Below are positions 39,663-46,746 of a stretch of 64,000 nucleotides of DNA, in pieces. The notes beneath the pieces were generated by a model. That model was not told the DNA's origin and made no database searches. It saw only the letters and a list, made by a program, of their open reading frames with translations. The position numbers and the translations under genes are program-made. This stretch comes from a virus. How positions within the stretch are numbered: the first letter of the stretch is position 1; each line of letters opens with the position of its first letter. The stretch is from IMG/VR virus record IMGVR_UViG_3300025704_000010, positions 37,018-101,017 of that record. One strand, 5' to 3'.

Positions 39663-40007
39663 TTATAAGTACAGAGCAGATAGTTTAATACTAGCTGTTG
39701 CTGAACATGTTATTGTTATATTACCATCAACATCATTAAAAGCATCAACTTCAAAAGGTCCTAAAAATCCTTCTTCACCCGCAGATAATGTTAAAACAGC
39801 ATTTTCTTTTGCAAGTACTCCTAACAAAGGATCTACAACAGTAGTAACTACAGGAACAACTGTAGCTGTTACTGATGAACCACTAGCATTTTCAATATGA
39901 AAAAACTGCTTTCCAGTATTTGCAAGTTTATCACCTGTTGATTCAGGAGTTACTGTTACAGGTACTATACCTGCTTGACTTATTTGTTGTGCTGTTAATG
40001 TTGCCAT
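39663..40007 (-). CDS. small virion-type beta protein
   Basis: 114 residues. MATLTAQQISQAGIVPVTVT at the start, then IENASGSSVTATVVPVV and the end ITITCSATASIKLSALYL. This two-part beta sequence resembles small decoration or head-tail connector proteins of marine phages, in which the first residues are always MATLTAQQI-like. It sits in the tail module, so a decoration or fibre-tip part is plausible. Exact role unknown. Confidence 0.65.
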   Translation of the reverse strand: MATLTAQQISQAGIVPVTVTPESTGDKLANTGKQFFHIENASGSSVTATVVPVVTTVVDPLLGVLAKENAVLTLSAGEEGFLGPFEVDAFNDVDGNITITCSATASIKLSALYL

Positions 40008-40013
40008 AGTAAT

Positions 40014-40241
40014 TTATTTTTTACCGTTTCTATATCCATTTTTAAAAGCTTCTGATTGAACTGGTTCAGATGCTCTAGTAGACATACGTTTAATCTCAAC
40101 TCCTTGTGCAGCTAGTCTCATTCTAGTTGCTGTAGCAGTTGCATTCTTTTTTGCTTGAATTTTTGATGGTATAGAAGTTGGGTCATAATACCCATTCTCT
40201 ACCTTTCCGTCTCCCATTGGGAATGATATTTTCTTTGCCAT
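40014..40241 (-). CDS. small basic hypothetical protein
   Basis: 75 residues, basic: MAKKISFPMGDGKVENGYYD, then ATATATRMRLAAQGVEIKRM and a basic end GYRNGKK. Similar in style to the basic proteins at 3783-4524 and at 40338-40586. Unknown. Confidence 0.6.
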   Translation of the reverse strand: MAKKISFPMGDGKVENGYYDPTSIPSKIQAKKNATATATRMRLAAQGVEIKRMSTRASEPVQSEAFKNGYRNGKK

Positions 40242-40247
40242 AATTGT

Positions 40248-40334
40248 TTATTTTTTAATCAAGTGAGATCCATCACAAAGCCCATCAGGATTTTGAGTGT
40301 TACCACATTGACATTGTTGTTTACTATTACTCAT
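40248..40334 (-). CDS. 28-residue CDGSH-like iron-sulfur micro-protein
   Basis: A short frame between two genes: MSNSKQQ, then CQCGNTQNPDGLCDGSH, then LIKK. The C-x-C-G-x-T then C-D-G-S-H order is the signature of CDGSH Fe-S proteins (three Cys and one His bind a 2Fe-2S cluster), with the T-to-C loop one residue longer than the consensus. It starts 3 bases after the stop of the upstream gene at 40338, and the next ATG is 6 bases after its own stop. Too short for a standalone fold unless it dimerises. Cluster binding is inferred from the motif. Confidence 0.6.
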   Translation of the reverse strand: MSNSKQQCQCGNTQNPDGLCDGSHLIKK

Positions 40335-40337
40335 ATC

Positions 40338-40586
40338 TTATTTTTTATATGCTCTACGTGCAGTTTTTCTAACCATACCTTTTTTGGTACCACCACCTCT
40401 TTTCATTTGCATAGCACTTGATCCTTGGATAACATCCATTACATCCTTAGTACCCATAGCACCACCCATTTTAGCAAACATATTTTGGTATGAATAATCC
40501 ATACCACCATCTCCATAAGAGTCTTTCTTTTTTCTGGCTCCTCCTACCTTGTAAGACATTCCAGCATTTTTCATATTATTTGGCAT
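40338..40586 (-). CDS. small Gly/Met/Lys-rich basic protein
   Basis: 82 residues, with GMSYKVGGARKKKDSYGDGG, MFAKMGGAMGTKDVMDVIQG and a basic tail KKGMVRKTARRAYKK. Resembles the small basic proteins scattered through the two minus-strand structural blocks. No known domain. Likely a virion or DNA-associated component. Confidence 0.62.
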   Translation of the reverse strand: MPNNMKNAGMSYKVGGARKKKDSYGDGGMDYSYQNMFAKMGGAMGTKDVMDVIQGSSAMQMKRGGGTKKGMVRKTARRAYKK

Positions 40587-40604
40587 AATTTTTATTTTTA
40601 ATTA

Positions 40605-41072
40605 TTAATTTTTATTGCTTATTGACTTAAATTTCTCAGCACCCCTTGAACCAAAGTATGCTACATAAACTGTTATTAGTAATGATTTTAACAAATCAAC
40701 CCAGATTGAATCTACTTTAAAGTCAATATCAGAGCTGTCCAATAACATAAATATTACCATTGATATAGTTAAAAATATCAAAGTCATAGGTCTTGTATTT
40801 TTACTAAGCCAAGAATCAGAAGTCATATCTGCTTCCCAACGCTTGCTTACCTCTTGCATTTCAACCATATCTTGTTCAAGTAGTTTCAATGCATGCTCTT
40901 TATCTACCGGTGATAAAGCTGGTTCCTTTTCTATTAAAGATTTAACCATGCCTAAAACACCTGCATCTGGAAGTAACTCTCCTGCAATACCAAGTATACT
41001 AGGAACCTTCTCTGTAAGGAACTGTCCTACCTTGGTATTTTTAAATTTCTTTTTAGGTTTTTTATCACTCAT
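40605..41072 (-). CDS. holin-like membrane protein
   Basis: 155 residues. A basic N-terminal part, then a helix with EVSKRWEADMTSDSWLSKNTR, then two hydrophobic segments, TLIFLTISMVIFMLLDSS and DLLKSLLITVYVAYFGSR, and a basic tail. This matches the 3TM-holin type found in gene transfer agents and marine phages, where SWLSKNTRP is a hallmark before the first helix. It would permeabilise the inner membrane to release the amidase endolysin (2227-3150) from the cytoplasm. It sits between fibre genes rather than next to the endolysin. Confidence 0.78.
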   Translation of the reverse strand: MSDKKPKKKFKNTKVGQFLTEKVPSILGIAGELLPDAGVLGMVKSLIEKEPALSPVDKEHALKLLEQDMVEMQEVSKRWEADMTSDSWLSKNTRPMTLIFLTISMVIFMLLDSSDIDFKVDSIWVDLLKSLLITVYVAYFGSRGAEKFKSISNKN

Positions 41073-41081
41073 CTCTTTAAT

Positions 41082-42326
41082 TTAAGGGTATTTTTTAATT
41101 TCTAATGGTGTGTTTTCTAATACACCGTCTACTGCTGCACCTGTATCTACTCTAAAAGTTTTTACTGTAAAACCTGATGTAGTTACATTTACTATATTTG
41201 CTATATATGGAATAGTTCCATTACCACTAAACTTATTTTGTATTTCAAAACTTACTTTATTTAGATCTGTAAAAGAAGTAGCAAAAGTAGCTTGATATGT
41301 TCCAACAGCTGTATAAGTCCAAGTAATAGGTGAAACTCCATTATCTAAAAGCATAATCATTGCAGGAGCAGAAGTTCCTGATTGAGTAAGAAGAGAAACA
41401 TGGTTGTCCCAACCTAAGCCCAGACTAATAGAATTAGGATTGGGTGGAGAACCAATTGGTACACCTGTTATTGCTTTAATTGTAGGGGTGCTAAACATTA
41501 AAACAGTTTCACCATCATCAACAGTAAAACCAGGTCCTCCTTCTTCATCATATACTGAAAAACTTGTAGTATACTGAGGTATGTTAAGCACTCCACTATT
41601 TAAGGTAGCTGCACCAGATGTACCTGTAGTAGTAAGACTAATTGAACTACCTCCTCCAGTAGAACTGATAGTTACTTCATTAGATCCACTATCAGATAAA
41701 GTTATATTGTTACCAGCAACTAATTTTACATTGCCTAATGATCCATCAGAACCGATTAGTTTTAAGTCTACATTAACACCTGATTGAGAACTATTATAAG
41801 TATATGTTGTATCATTATCAGCAGCACTTATAGTGATTTCATTTGTTGATTGAGCAATAGTAATTCCACTGCCCTCAACTAATGTTCTGAAATTAAGTGT
41901 CTCACCAACTTTATCTTTCCATACTTGTTTGCCACCACCAACATTAGCTGCTAAGTTTGGCTCTCCTTCTGAATCAAACTCAATATAATTATCATCTGCT
42001 GATAGTTGAATAGTTAAGTTTGGATTTAAAGATTTAAAAGATCTAAAGAATACAGCACACTTTCCAGTTGCTGGATCTATATCTTCTTTTTGAAATACAC
42101 CAATAGAAGTACTGGTAGTATCTGTATTGGTATAGTCACAGTTTTCTGAAGATGCAAGGTCCTTAACTTTAATCAGCTTAACTGACTTATATGGTATAGG
42201 AGAAGCAACACCTGTCATTTCAGGTTTCTCATTCCACATACCTAATACAACAACGTCATCTTTTCCTGCAACGTTAGTAAACTTCCCTCTTTGTATTAAA
42301 CTTAGTATGTCAGTTAATATATTCAT
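41082..42326 (-). CDS. tail fibre protein, shorter paralog
   Basis: 414 residues. It shares the N-terminal docking pattern with the two larger fibres (LTDILSLIQRGKFTNV) and a repeat block TTGTSGAATLNSGVLNIPQY with the 1,342-residue one. An unusual segment KCAVFFRSFKSLNPNLTIQL lies in the middle. The C-terminal domain (after about residue 290) is unique. It probably forms a second or accessory fibre on the same base structure. Confidence 0.78.
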   Translation of the reverse strand: MNILTDILSLIQRGKFTNVAGKDDVVVLGMWNEKPEMTGVASPIPYKSVKLIKVKDLASSENCDYTNTDTTSTSIGVFQKEDIDPATGKCAVFFRSFKSLNPNLTIQLSADDNYIEFDSEGEPNLAANVGGGKQVWKDKVGETLNFRTLVEGSGITIAQSTNEITISAADNDTTYTYNSSQSGVNVDLKLIGSDGSLGNVKLVAGNNITLSDSGSNEVTISSTGGGSSISLTTTGTSGAATLNSGVLNIPQYTTSFSVYDEEGGPGFTVDDGETVLMFSTPTIKAITGVPIGSPPNPNSISLGLGWDNHVSLLTQSGTSAPAMIMLLDNGVSPITWTYTAVGTYQATFATSFTDLNKVSFEIQNKFSGNGTIPYIANIVNVTTSGFTVKTFRVDTGAAVDGVLENTPLEIKKYP

Positions 42327-42329
42327 ATC

Positions 42330-42566
42330 TTATTTTCCTGAGTGGGTCCAACCACCTAATTTATATGACTGCATTTTTGATGTGCCATCAGCAGATGATG
42401 CAACTCTTTTAGCATCTCCACCTTTAGTCATCTTTTGCTCCATAGAGCTCATCATGATATTATCCATTGCTGCTTCACCACCCTCAGCCATTTTACAAAG
42501 TAGTTTAGCTTTTTGTCTTGTCATTTTTTGAGCTTTTAGGCCTCCGCCTTTTCTATATTTCTTCAT
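42330..42566 (-). CDS. small basic hypothetical protein
   Basis: 78 residues: basic start MKKYRKGGGLKAQKMTRQKA, a short helical middle with MDNIMMSSMEQKMTKGG, and a Ser/Gly-rich end. Its start overlaps the stop of the next upstream micro-gene by 4 bases. Unknown. Confidence 0.62.
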   Translation of the reverse strand: MKKYRKGGGLKAQKMTRQKAKLLCKMAEGGEAAMDNIMMSSMEQKMTKGGDAKRVASSADGTSKMQSYKLGGWTHSGK

Positions 42567-42712
42567 GATACATCAAATGTTAATGTTGCTATGAGCAAGT
42601 AAAGTTTAACTGTTGTATAATCAGCTGTCTCATCTGGTGCAATGTAATCCCAACCCAAGGCTAGTCTATTATGTGGCCAGTGAAAAGCTATTTGTAATTG
42701 CCAATCATTCAT
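42563..42712 (-). CDS. 49-residue conserved-type phage micro-protein
   Basis: MNDWQLQIAFHWPHNRLALG then WDYIAPDETADYTTVKLYL and a hydrophobic end. The F-x-x-x-x-W-Y/D-Y-x-P-x-x-E pattern recurs in small proteins of flavophages, as I recall. It is linked by start/stop overlaps to both neighbours (ATGA downstream, TAATG upstream). Function unknown. Confidence 0.6.
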   Translation of the reverse strand: MNDWQLQIAFHWPHNRLALGWDYIAPDETADYTTVKLYLLIATLTFDVS

Positions 42713-42813
42713 TATATATTGCTTTTAGTTTTTTTACATAGTCCTTGACGGCAATACCCTAAACATATTCTGCCACATGATAACCATTGTATTAATAAAC
42801 ACACTTGTCTCAT
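42712..42813 (-). CDS. 33-residue Cys-rich micro-protein
   Basis: MRQVCLLIQWLSCGRICLGY then CRQGLCKKTKSNI. The end CGRICLGYCRQGLC has four Cys in a C-x3-C-x3-C-x4-C pattern, with one more Cys near the start; the middle is hydrophobic. It is coupled by start/stop overlap on both sides. A disulfide- or metal-stabilised peptide is possible. It is probably translated because both overlaps are exact. Confidence 0.55.
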   Translation of the reverse strand: MRQVCLLIQWLSCGRICLGYCRQGLCKKTKSNI

Positions 42814-42980
42814 TACTTCTTTTTACCTTTAAGTGCTTTTACTGCAGCTTTAGTTCTTTTCTTAGTTTCTTTAGCACCAGCAATAACTTTTTCATCAACT
42901 TCTGTCTTAGACCAGGCCCATTTCCAATAGTCCTGTAGGCTAAATGTCCATACTACGTGTAAAATTTTCTTAATCATCAT
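42813..42980 (-). CDS. 55-residue small basic protein
   Basis: First gene of the tail/fibre operon. N-terminal amphipathic aromatic stretch IKKILHVVWTFSLQDYWKWA followed by a basic Lys/Ala-rich tail ending KALKGKKK. Two in-frame ATG codons at 42980 and 42977. Perhaps membrane-associated. Unknown. Confidence 0.6.
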   Translation of the reverse strand: MMIKKILHVVWTFSLQDYWKWAWSKTEVDEKVIAGAKETKKRTKAAVKALKGKKK

Positions 42981-43131
42981 TTTTAATTTACATTACTATA
43001 CTAATAATATACAAATTTTAAAGAACCTAATCAAATATAATAGTATATTTGTAAATAGTTGGTCAGAATTGTATATAGATAATATACAAAATTTCTCTTA
43101 AAAAATTTATAAATCTTTTAATAACAAACTT
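42981..43131. promoter_or_regulatory. divergent AT-rich control region
   Basis: 151 bases between divergent genes. Plus strand: TATATTTG at 43044-43051 upstream of the ATG at 43132. Minus strand: TATATTTG (43032-43039 in plus coordinates) upstream of the ATG at 42980. The two boxes face opposite ways within 20 bases, which would make a compact host-type divergent promoter. No copy of the early motif is present. Confidence 0.5.
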
Positions 43132-43320
43132 ATGAATAAAGTAGATCCAATAATTTTTAAAAATAAATTCAGCATTGAGTTTTTACCTACTGAGACACTC
43201 CTTGGTTTAAAAACTATTAATTGTGAAGTACTATGTGAAGACAATGAATACCGTTGGGTAAATGGTATAGAAATAGGTCTTGTATTTTTTACATTCACAT
43301 ATGCAAATATGAAGTCATAA
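43132..43320 (+). CDS. small hypothetical protein
   Basis: 62 residues, beta-rich with KFSIEFLPTETLLGLKTINC and VNGIEIGLVFFTFTYANM. It precedes the ribonucleotide reductase operon but is separated from it by a terminator at 43362-43391. Unknown. Confidence 0.62.
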   Translation: MNKVDPIIFKNKFSIEFLPTETLLGLKTINCEVLCEDNEYRWVNGIEIGLVFFTFTYANMKS

Positions 43321-43361
43321 ATTTTACTGTCTAAAAAATTTTGACTAAATTATACTTACCT

Positions 43362-43391
43362 AGCTGCACTCTTTTCAGGGTGTGGCTTTTT
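43362..43391 (+). terminator. intrinsic terminator before the reductase operon
   Basis: AGCTGCACTC (43362-43371) pairs with GGGTGTGGCT (43378-43387) with several G-T pairs around TTTTCA, followed by Ts. No promoter box was convincing between it and the ATG at 43412, only 20 bases away, so it may act as an attenuator. Confidence 0.65.
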
Positions 43392-43411
43392 AATCCTTAA
43401 TAAATAACCTT

Positions 43412-44392
43412 ATGAACAAAGACATCTTTAAACCTAGAACAAATATATTACCTTATGAGTACCCTCAACTATTAGCATACAAGGATGCTATAAGACATTC
43501 TTACTGGATAGACACTGAGTTTAATTTTACAGAAGACATTCAAGACTTTAAGGTCACTATATCTAATAAAGAAAAAGATGTTATTAAAAAGACAATGCTT
43601 GCTATTGCTCAAATAGAGGTTAATGTAAAAACTTTTTGGGGAGATCTTTATAAGCGTATGCCTATTACAGAAATAGGTGATGTTGGTTTTACTTTTGCTG
43701 AGTCAGAAGTAAGACACAAAGATGCTTACGCCAGACTGCTTAGAATACTAGGATTAGAAAAAGAATTTCAATCAGTAGTTGAAGTACCGGCAATAGAAGG
43801 TAGACTTAAGTATTTAAAAAAGTACTTAGATGGTACACGTTCTAGAGATAATAAAATGTATACTAAGTCTGTATTACTGTTCTCTTTATTTATAGAGCAC
43901 GTAAGTCTATTCAGTCAGTTCCTAATTATGATGAGTTTCAACAAAGAAAAAAATGTACTTAAAGGTATATCTAATGTTGTTGAGGCCACTAGTAAAGAAG
44001 AAGAGATACACGGAAACTTTGGTGCTGAAATTATCAATATTATTAAAAAAGAAAACCCTGAATGGTTTGATGCAGAGTTTGAAGAGCTCATCTATTCTGC
44101 ATGTAGAAAAGCGTATAGAGCAGAATGTGGTATACTAGATTGGATCTTTGAGCAAGGAGAATTAGATTTCCTACCTAAGCAAACTGTCTATCACTTTATA
44201 AAAAATAGATTTAATAACTCTTTAGAAAAGATAGGCATGAAACCAATCTTTGAAGTAGATAATGAATTATTAAAATCAGTGGAATGGTTTGACATAGAGA
44301 TAACTGGAACCAAAGAAGGAGACTTCTTTTACAAAAAGAGTGTAGACTACAATAAAAAAAGTAAAAGCATCACAGTTGATGATTTATTTTAA
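43412..44392 (+). CDS. nrdB: ribonucleotide reductase class I beta subunit
   Basis: 326 residues. It carries the metal and radical centre used to start reduction of ribonucleotides. ESEVRHKDAYARLL contains the E-x-x-H-x-x-x-Y arrangement (Glu, His ligands and the radical Tyr). SKEEEIHGNFG near residue 200 gives the second E-x-x-H pair, and FIEHVSLFSQF supplies the helix with the bridging Glu. The C-terminus ends in DDLF, the acidic-aromatic tail that docks into the alpha subunit. It works with the alpha subunit encoded 13 bases downstream. Confidence 0.93.
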   Translation: MNKDIFKPRTNILPYEYPQLLAYKDAIRHSYWIDTEFNFTEDIQDFKVTISNKEKDVIKKTMLAIAQIEVNVKTFWGDLYKRMPITEIGDVGFTFAESEVRHKDAYARLLRILGLEKEFQSVVEVPAIEGRLKYLKKYLDGTRSRDNKMYTKSVLLFSLFIEHVSLFSQFLIMMSFNKEKNVLKGISNVVEATSKEEEIHGNFGAEIINIIKKENPEWFDAEFEELIYSACRKAYRAECGILDWIFEQGELDFLPKQTVYHFIKNRFNNSLEKIGMKPIFEVDNELLKSVEWFDIEITGTKEGDFFYKKSVDYNKKSKSITVDDLF

Positions 44393-44404
44393 AAACAAAA
44401 ACCA

Positions 44405-46030
44405 ATGGAATATAATAAATACTACTGGCTGAATGAAGACAGCCGCACATTTTTATCAAGAGGGTATATATCAGAAAGCCCTGAACAAAGAATCAAAGAC
44501 ATTGCTATAAAAGCAGAAAAGTATTTGAATATAAAAGGCTTTGCAGAAAAGTTTGAGGACTACATGGCAAGAGGGTTTTACTCTCTGTCTACTCCTGTAT
44601 GGATTAATTTTGGTAAACAAAAAGGTTTGCCTATAAGCTGTTACGGATCTAATGTTGATGACAACTTAGACAGCATATTAAATGCAGGGCGTGAAATTGG
44701 AATGATGAGTAAATATGGGGGAGGTACAAGTGCTTTTATTGGCAACATTAGAGCAAGAGGAACAGAAATATCTACAGGTGGTTTTGCTGATGGTCCAGTT
44801 CATTATGCTAAGATTTATGATACAGTAGTAGATGTATGCAAGCAATCTGAAGCAAGACGTGGTGCTTGTGCAGTGTACCTACCAGTTGAACATCCAGACA
44901 TCTCAGAGTTCTTAGACATAGGGACAGAAGGTAATCCTATACAAAACTTACAGTATGGAGTTACAGTTACAGATCAGTGGATGAATGAAATGAAAGAAGG
45001 AGATAAAGGTAAGCGTAAGGTGTGGGCAAAAATTATTCAGAACAGAAGTGAGTTTGGCTTTCCTTATATTATGTTTAAAGACAACTCTAACAATAACTCT
45101 CCTTACAAAGAGCTTGGAATGGAGATCACAGCTTCAAACTTATGTTCAGAAATTCAGCTTCCTACAGATAGTTATAACTCTTTTGTATGCTGTCTTGGGT
45201 CTATTAACTTATTACACTGGGATCAGATAAAAGAAACTGATGCAATTGAGACGTATGTGTATTTCTTAAATGCAGTAATGGATGAATTCATTATTAAGTC
45301 TGAGACTATGCCGGGTATGAAGAGAGCATTTAACTTTGCTGAGAAACATAGAGCTATTGGCCTTGGTGTGTTAGGTTATCATTCTTTGTTTCAATCAAAG
45401 CTTCTTGAGTTTGACTCACTACAAGCTAAAGGATTAAATAGTGAAATCTTTAGAACACTAAAAGACAGAAGTGAAATTGCTTCTAGAGAGTTACATAATG
45501 ACTATGGATACACATCTCTTAGAGAAGGATATGCTAATACTACTCTTATGGCCATTGCTCCTACTAAGTCTAGTTCATTTATACACGGTGCTGTGTCTAT
45601 GGGTATAGAGCCTATCAAGTCTAACTACTTTATTAAAGATCTTGCTAAGTCTAAGACTATCTACAAGAATCCATTTTTGGAAGAGGAGCTTGAGAAGCAC
45701 GGTCTAAATACAGACAAGACTTGGAAGTCTATCTTAAAGAAAGATGGTAGTGTACAACACTTAGATTTTCCTACCAAAGAAGTATTTAAATCATTTGTTG
45801 AGATATCTCCAAAAGAGATTGTATTGCAGGCAGCACAAAGACAAAAGTATATTGATCAGTCTCAGTCATTAAACTTAATGATAGATCCTTCTGTATCAGC
45901 TAAAGATATAAATAAGTTATATATGTATGCTTGGGAAGAGGGTGTAAAAACTTTATACTATCAATTTAGTAAAAGCAGTGCTCAAGATTTTGCAAGAAAT
46001 ATTTTAGAGTGTTCTAGCTGTGAAGGCTAG
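44405..46030 (+). CDS. nrdA: ribonucleotide reductase class I alpha subunit, no ATP-cone
   Basis: 541 residues, catalytic subunit. PISCYGS holds the first active-site Cys, ASNLCSEIQLP the Asn-x-Cys-x-Glu triad with the thiyl Cys, and FVCCLGSINLL the second redox Cys. PTKSSSFIHGAVSMGIEP forms the C-terminal active-site region, and the tail ends ILECSSCEG with the C-x-x-C that is re-reduced by thioredoxin. The N-terminal ATP-cone that gives allosteric shut-off is absent, as in several phage enzymes, so it should escape dATP feedback. Its end overlaps the convergent thioredoxin-like gene by 4 bases. Confidence 0.93.
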   Translation: MEYNKYYWLNEDSRTFLSRGYISESPEQRIKDIAIKAEKYLNIKGFAEKFEDYMARGFYSLSTPVWINFGKQKGLPISCYGSNVDDNLDSILNAGREIGMMSKYGGGTSAFIGNIRARGTEISTGGFADGPVHYAKIYDTVVDVCKQSEARRGACAVYLPVEHPDISEFLDIGTEGNPIQNLQYGVTVTDQWMNEMKEGDKGKRKVWAKIIQNRSEFGFPYIMFKDNSNNNSPYKELGMEITASNLCSEIQLPTDSYNSFVCCLGSINLLHWDQIKETDAIETYVYFLNAVMDEFIIKSETMPGMKRAFNFAEKHRAIGLGVLGYHSLFQSKLLEFDSLQAKGLNSEIFRTLKDRSEIASRELHNDYGYTSLREGYANTTLMAIAPTKSSSFIHGAVSMGIEPIKSNYFIKDLAKSKTIYKNPFLEEELEKHGLNTDKTWKSILKKDGSVQHLDFPTKEVFKSFVEISPKEIVLQAAQRQKYIDQSQSLNLMIDPSVSAKDINKLYMYAWEEGVKTLYYQFSKSSAQDFARNILECSSCEG

Positions 46031-46440
46031 TAAGAAGCTTCTCGTCTAACAACCTCTATTGCTCTAACCATCTTAGGATAGTCTATAGGGCATAGGAGGT
46101 CTAGACCGGCTTTAGCTTTAAACTTTATAAATGCGTCTCCTCCTGAAAAAATTAATATGGTGGGCACCATTCTAATTCTAAATTCTTTCTTTAATGATGG
46201 GCACTGAGCTATGTTAGCTCTTAAATATTTTACACCATCAAGATCATCTATCTTCTTCCAGTCTATAAAAGCATTGTCTTTATTAAACTCTGCCCAAAAT
46301 TCTATAATAACTATATCTTCATCTTGATCACCTGAGTGTCCATTTATTTCATTAACAAAGCTATCATCACTAACCCATTGTTGACCCTGTATAGTTGAGG
46401 TAATAAACAATGCTAGAATAAACAACAGAACCTTTTTCAT
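46027..46440 (-). CDS. exported thioredoxin-fold protein without CxxC
   Basis: 137 residues. A Sec signal peptide (KKVLLFILALFITSTIQGQQ) is followed by a thioredoxin fold: VIIEFWAEFNKDNAFIDWKK is the active-site strand and helix, but W-C-x-x-C is replaced by AEFNKDN. YLRANIAQCPSLKKEFRIRM and VPTILIFSGGD with the cis-Pro loop complete the fold. A redox-dead, periplasmic or secreted thioredoxin-like protein suggests protein binding rather than oxidoreduction. It is convergent with nrdA and is the last gene of the envelope cassette. Confidence 0.75.
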   Translation of the reverse strand: MKKVLLFILALFITSTIQGQQWVSDDSFVNEINGHSGDQDEDIVIIEFWAEFNKDNAFIDWKKIDDLDGVKYLRANIAQCPSLKKEFRIRMVPTILIFSGGDAFIKFKAKAGLDLLCPIDYPKMVRAIEVVRREASY

Positions 46441-46444
46441 AATA

Positions 46445-46732
46445 TTATTTTTTGGTTAACTCATAGATTCTTTCTTCCATCTTTTCAAACTTCTGAAGTA
46501 ACATCTCCACGTCTTCCTGAGTTTCCATTATGGTCTGTCTTACAAGTTCATCTTTTAAATCATATTCTACTCTTTCTATTGGTGGTTTAGGATTTTCCAT
46601 AGCCTGAGCTATATCTGCCTTTAATGTAAACCACATGGTTGATAATGAAATTACAAACCCCACTATCATCCCTATTGTTTTAAGATCTAAAGTTACTTTT
46701 GTTTGTTCTCCAATCTGAGGTACTTCTGCCAT
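46445..46732 (-). CDS. single-pass membrane coiled-coil protein
   Basis: 95 residues. An N-terminal stretch TKVTLDLKTI precedes one membrane helix MIVGFVISLSTMWFTL, then a charged segment KPPIERVEYDLKDELVRQTI and a coiled coil MLLQKFEKMEERIYELTKK. An inner-membrane anchor with a periplasmic coiled coil is the architecture of phage i-spanins and some envelope-bridging proteins. It lies between an outer-membrane barrel and an exported thioredoxin-like protein. Confidence 0.65.
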   Translation of the reverse strand: MAEVPQIGEQTKVTLDLKTIGMIVGFVISLSTMWFTLKADIAQAMENPKPPIERVEYDLKDELVRQTIMETQEDVEMLLQKFEKMEERIYELTKK

Positions 46733-46746
46733 TGTTTTATTTTTTT

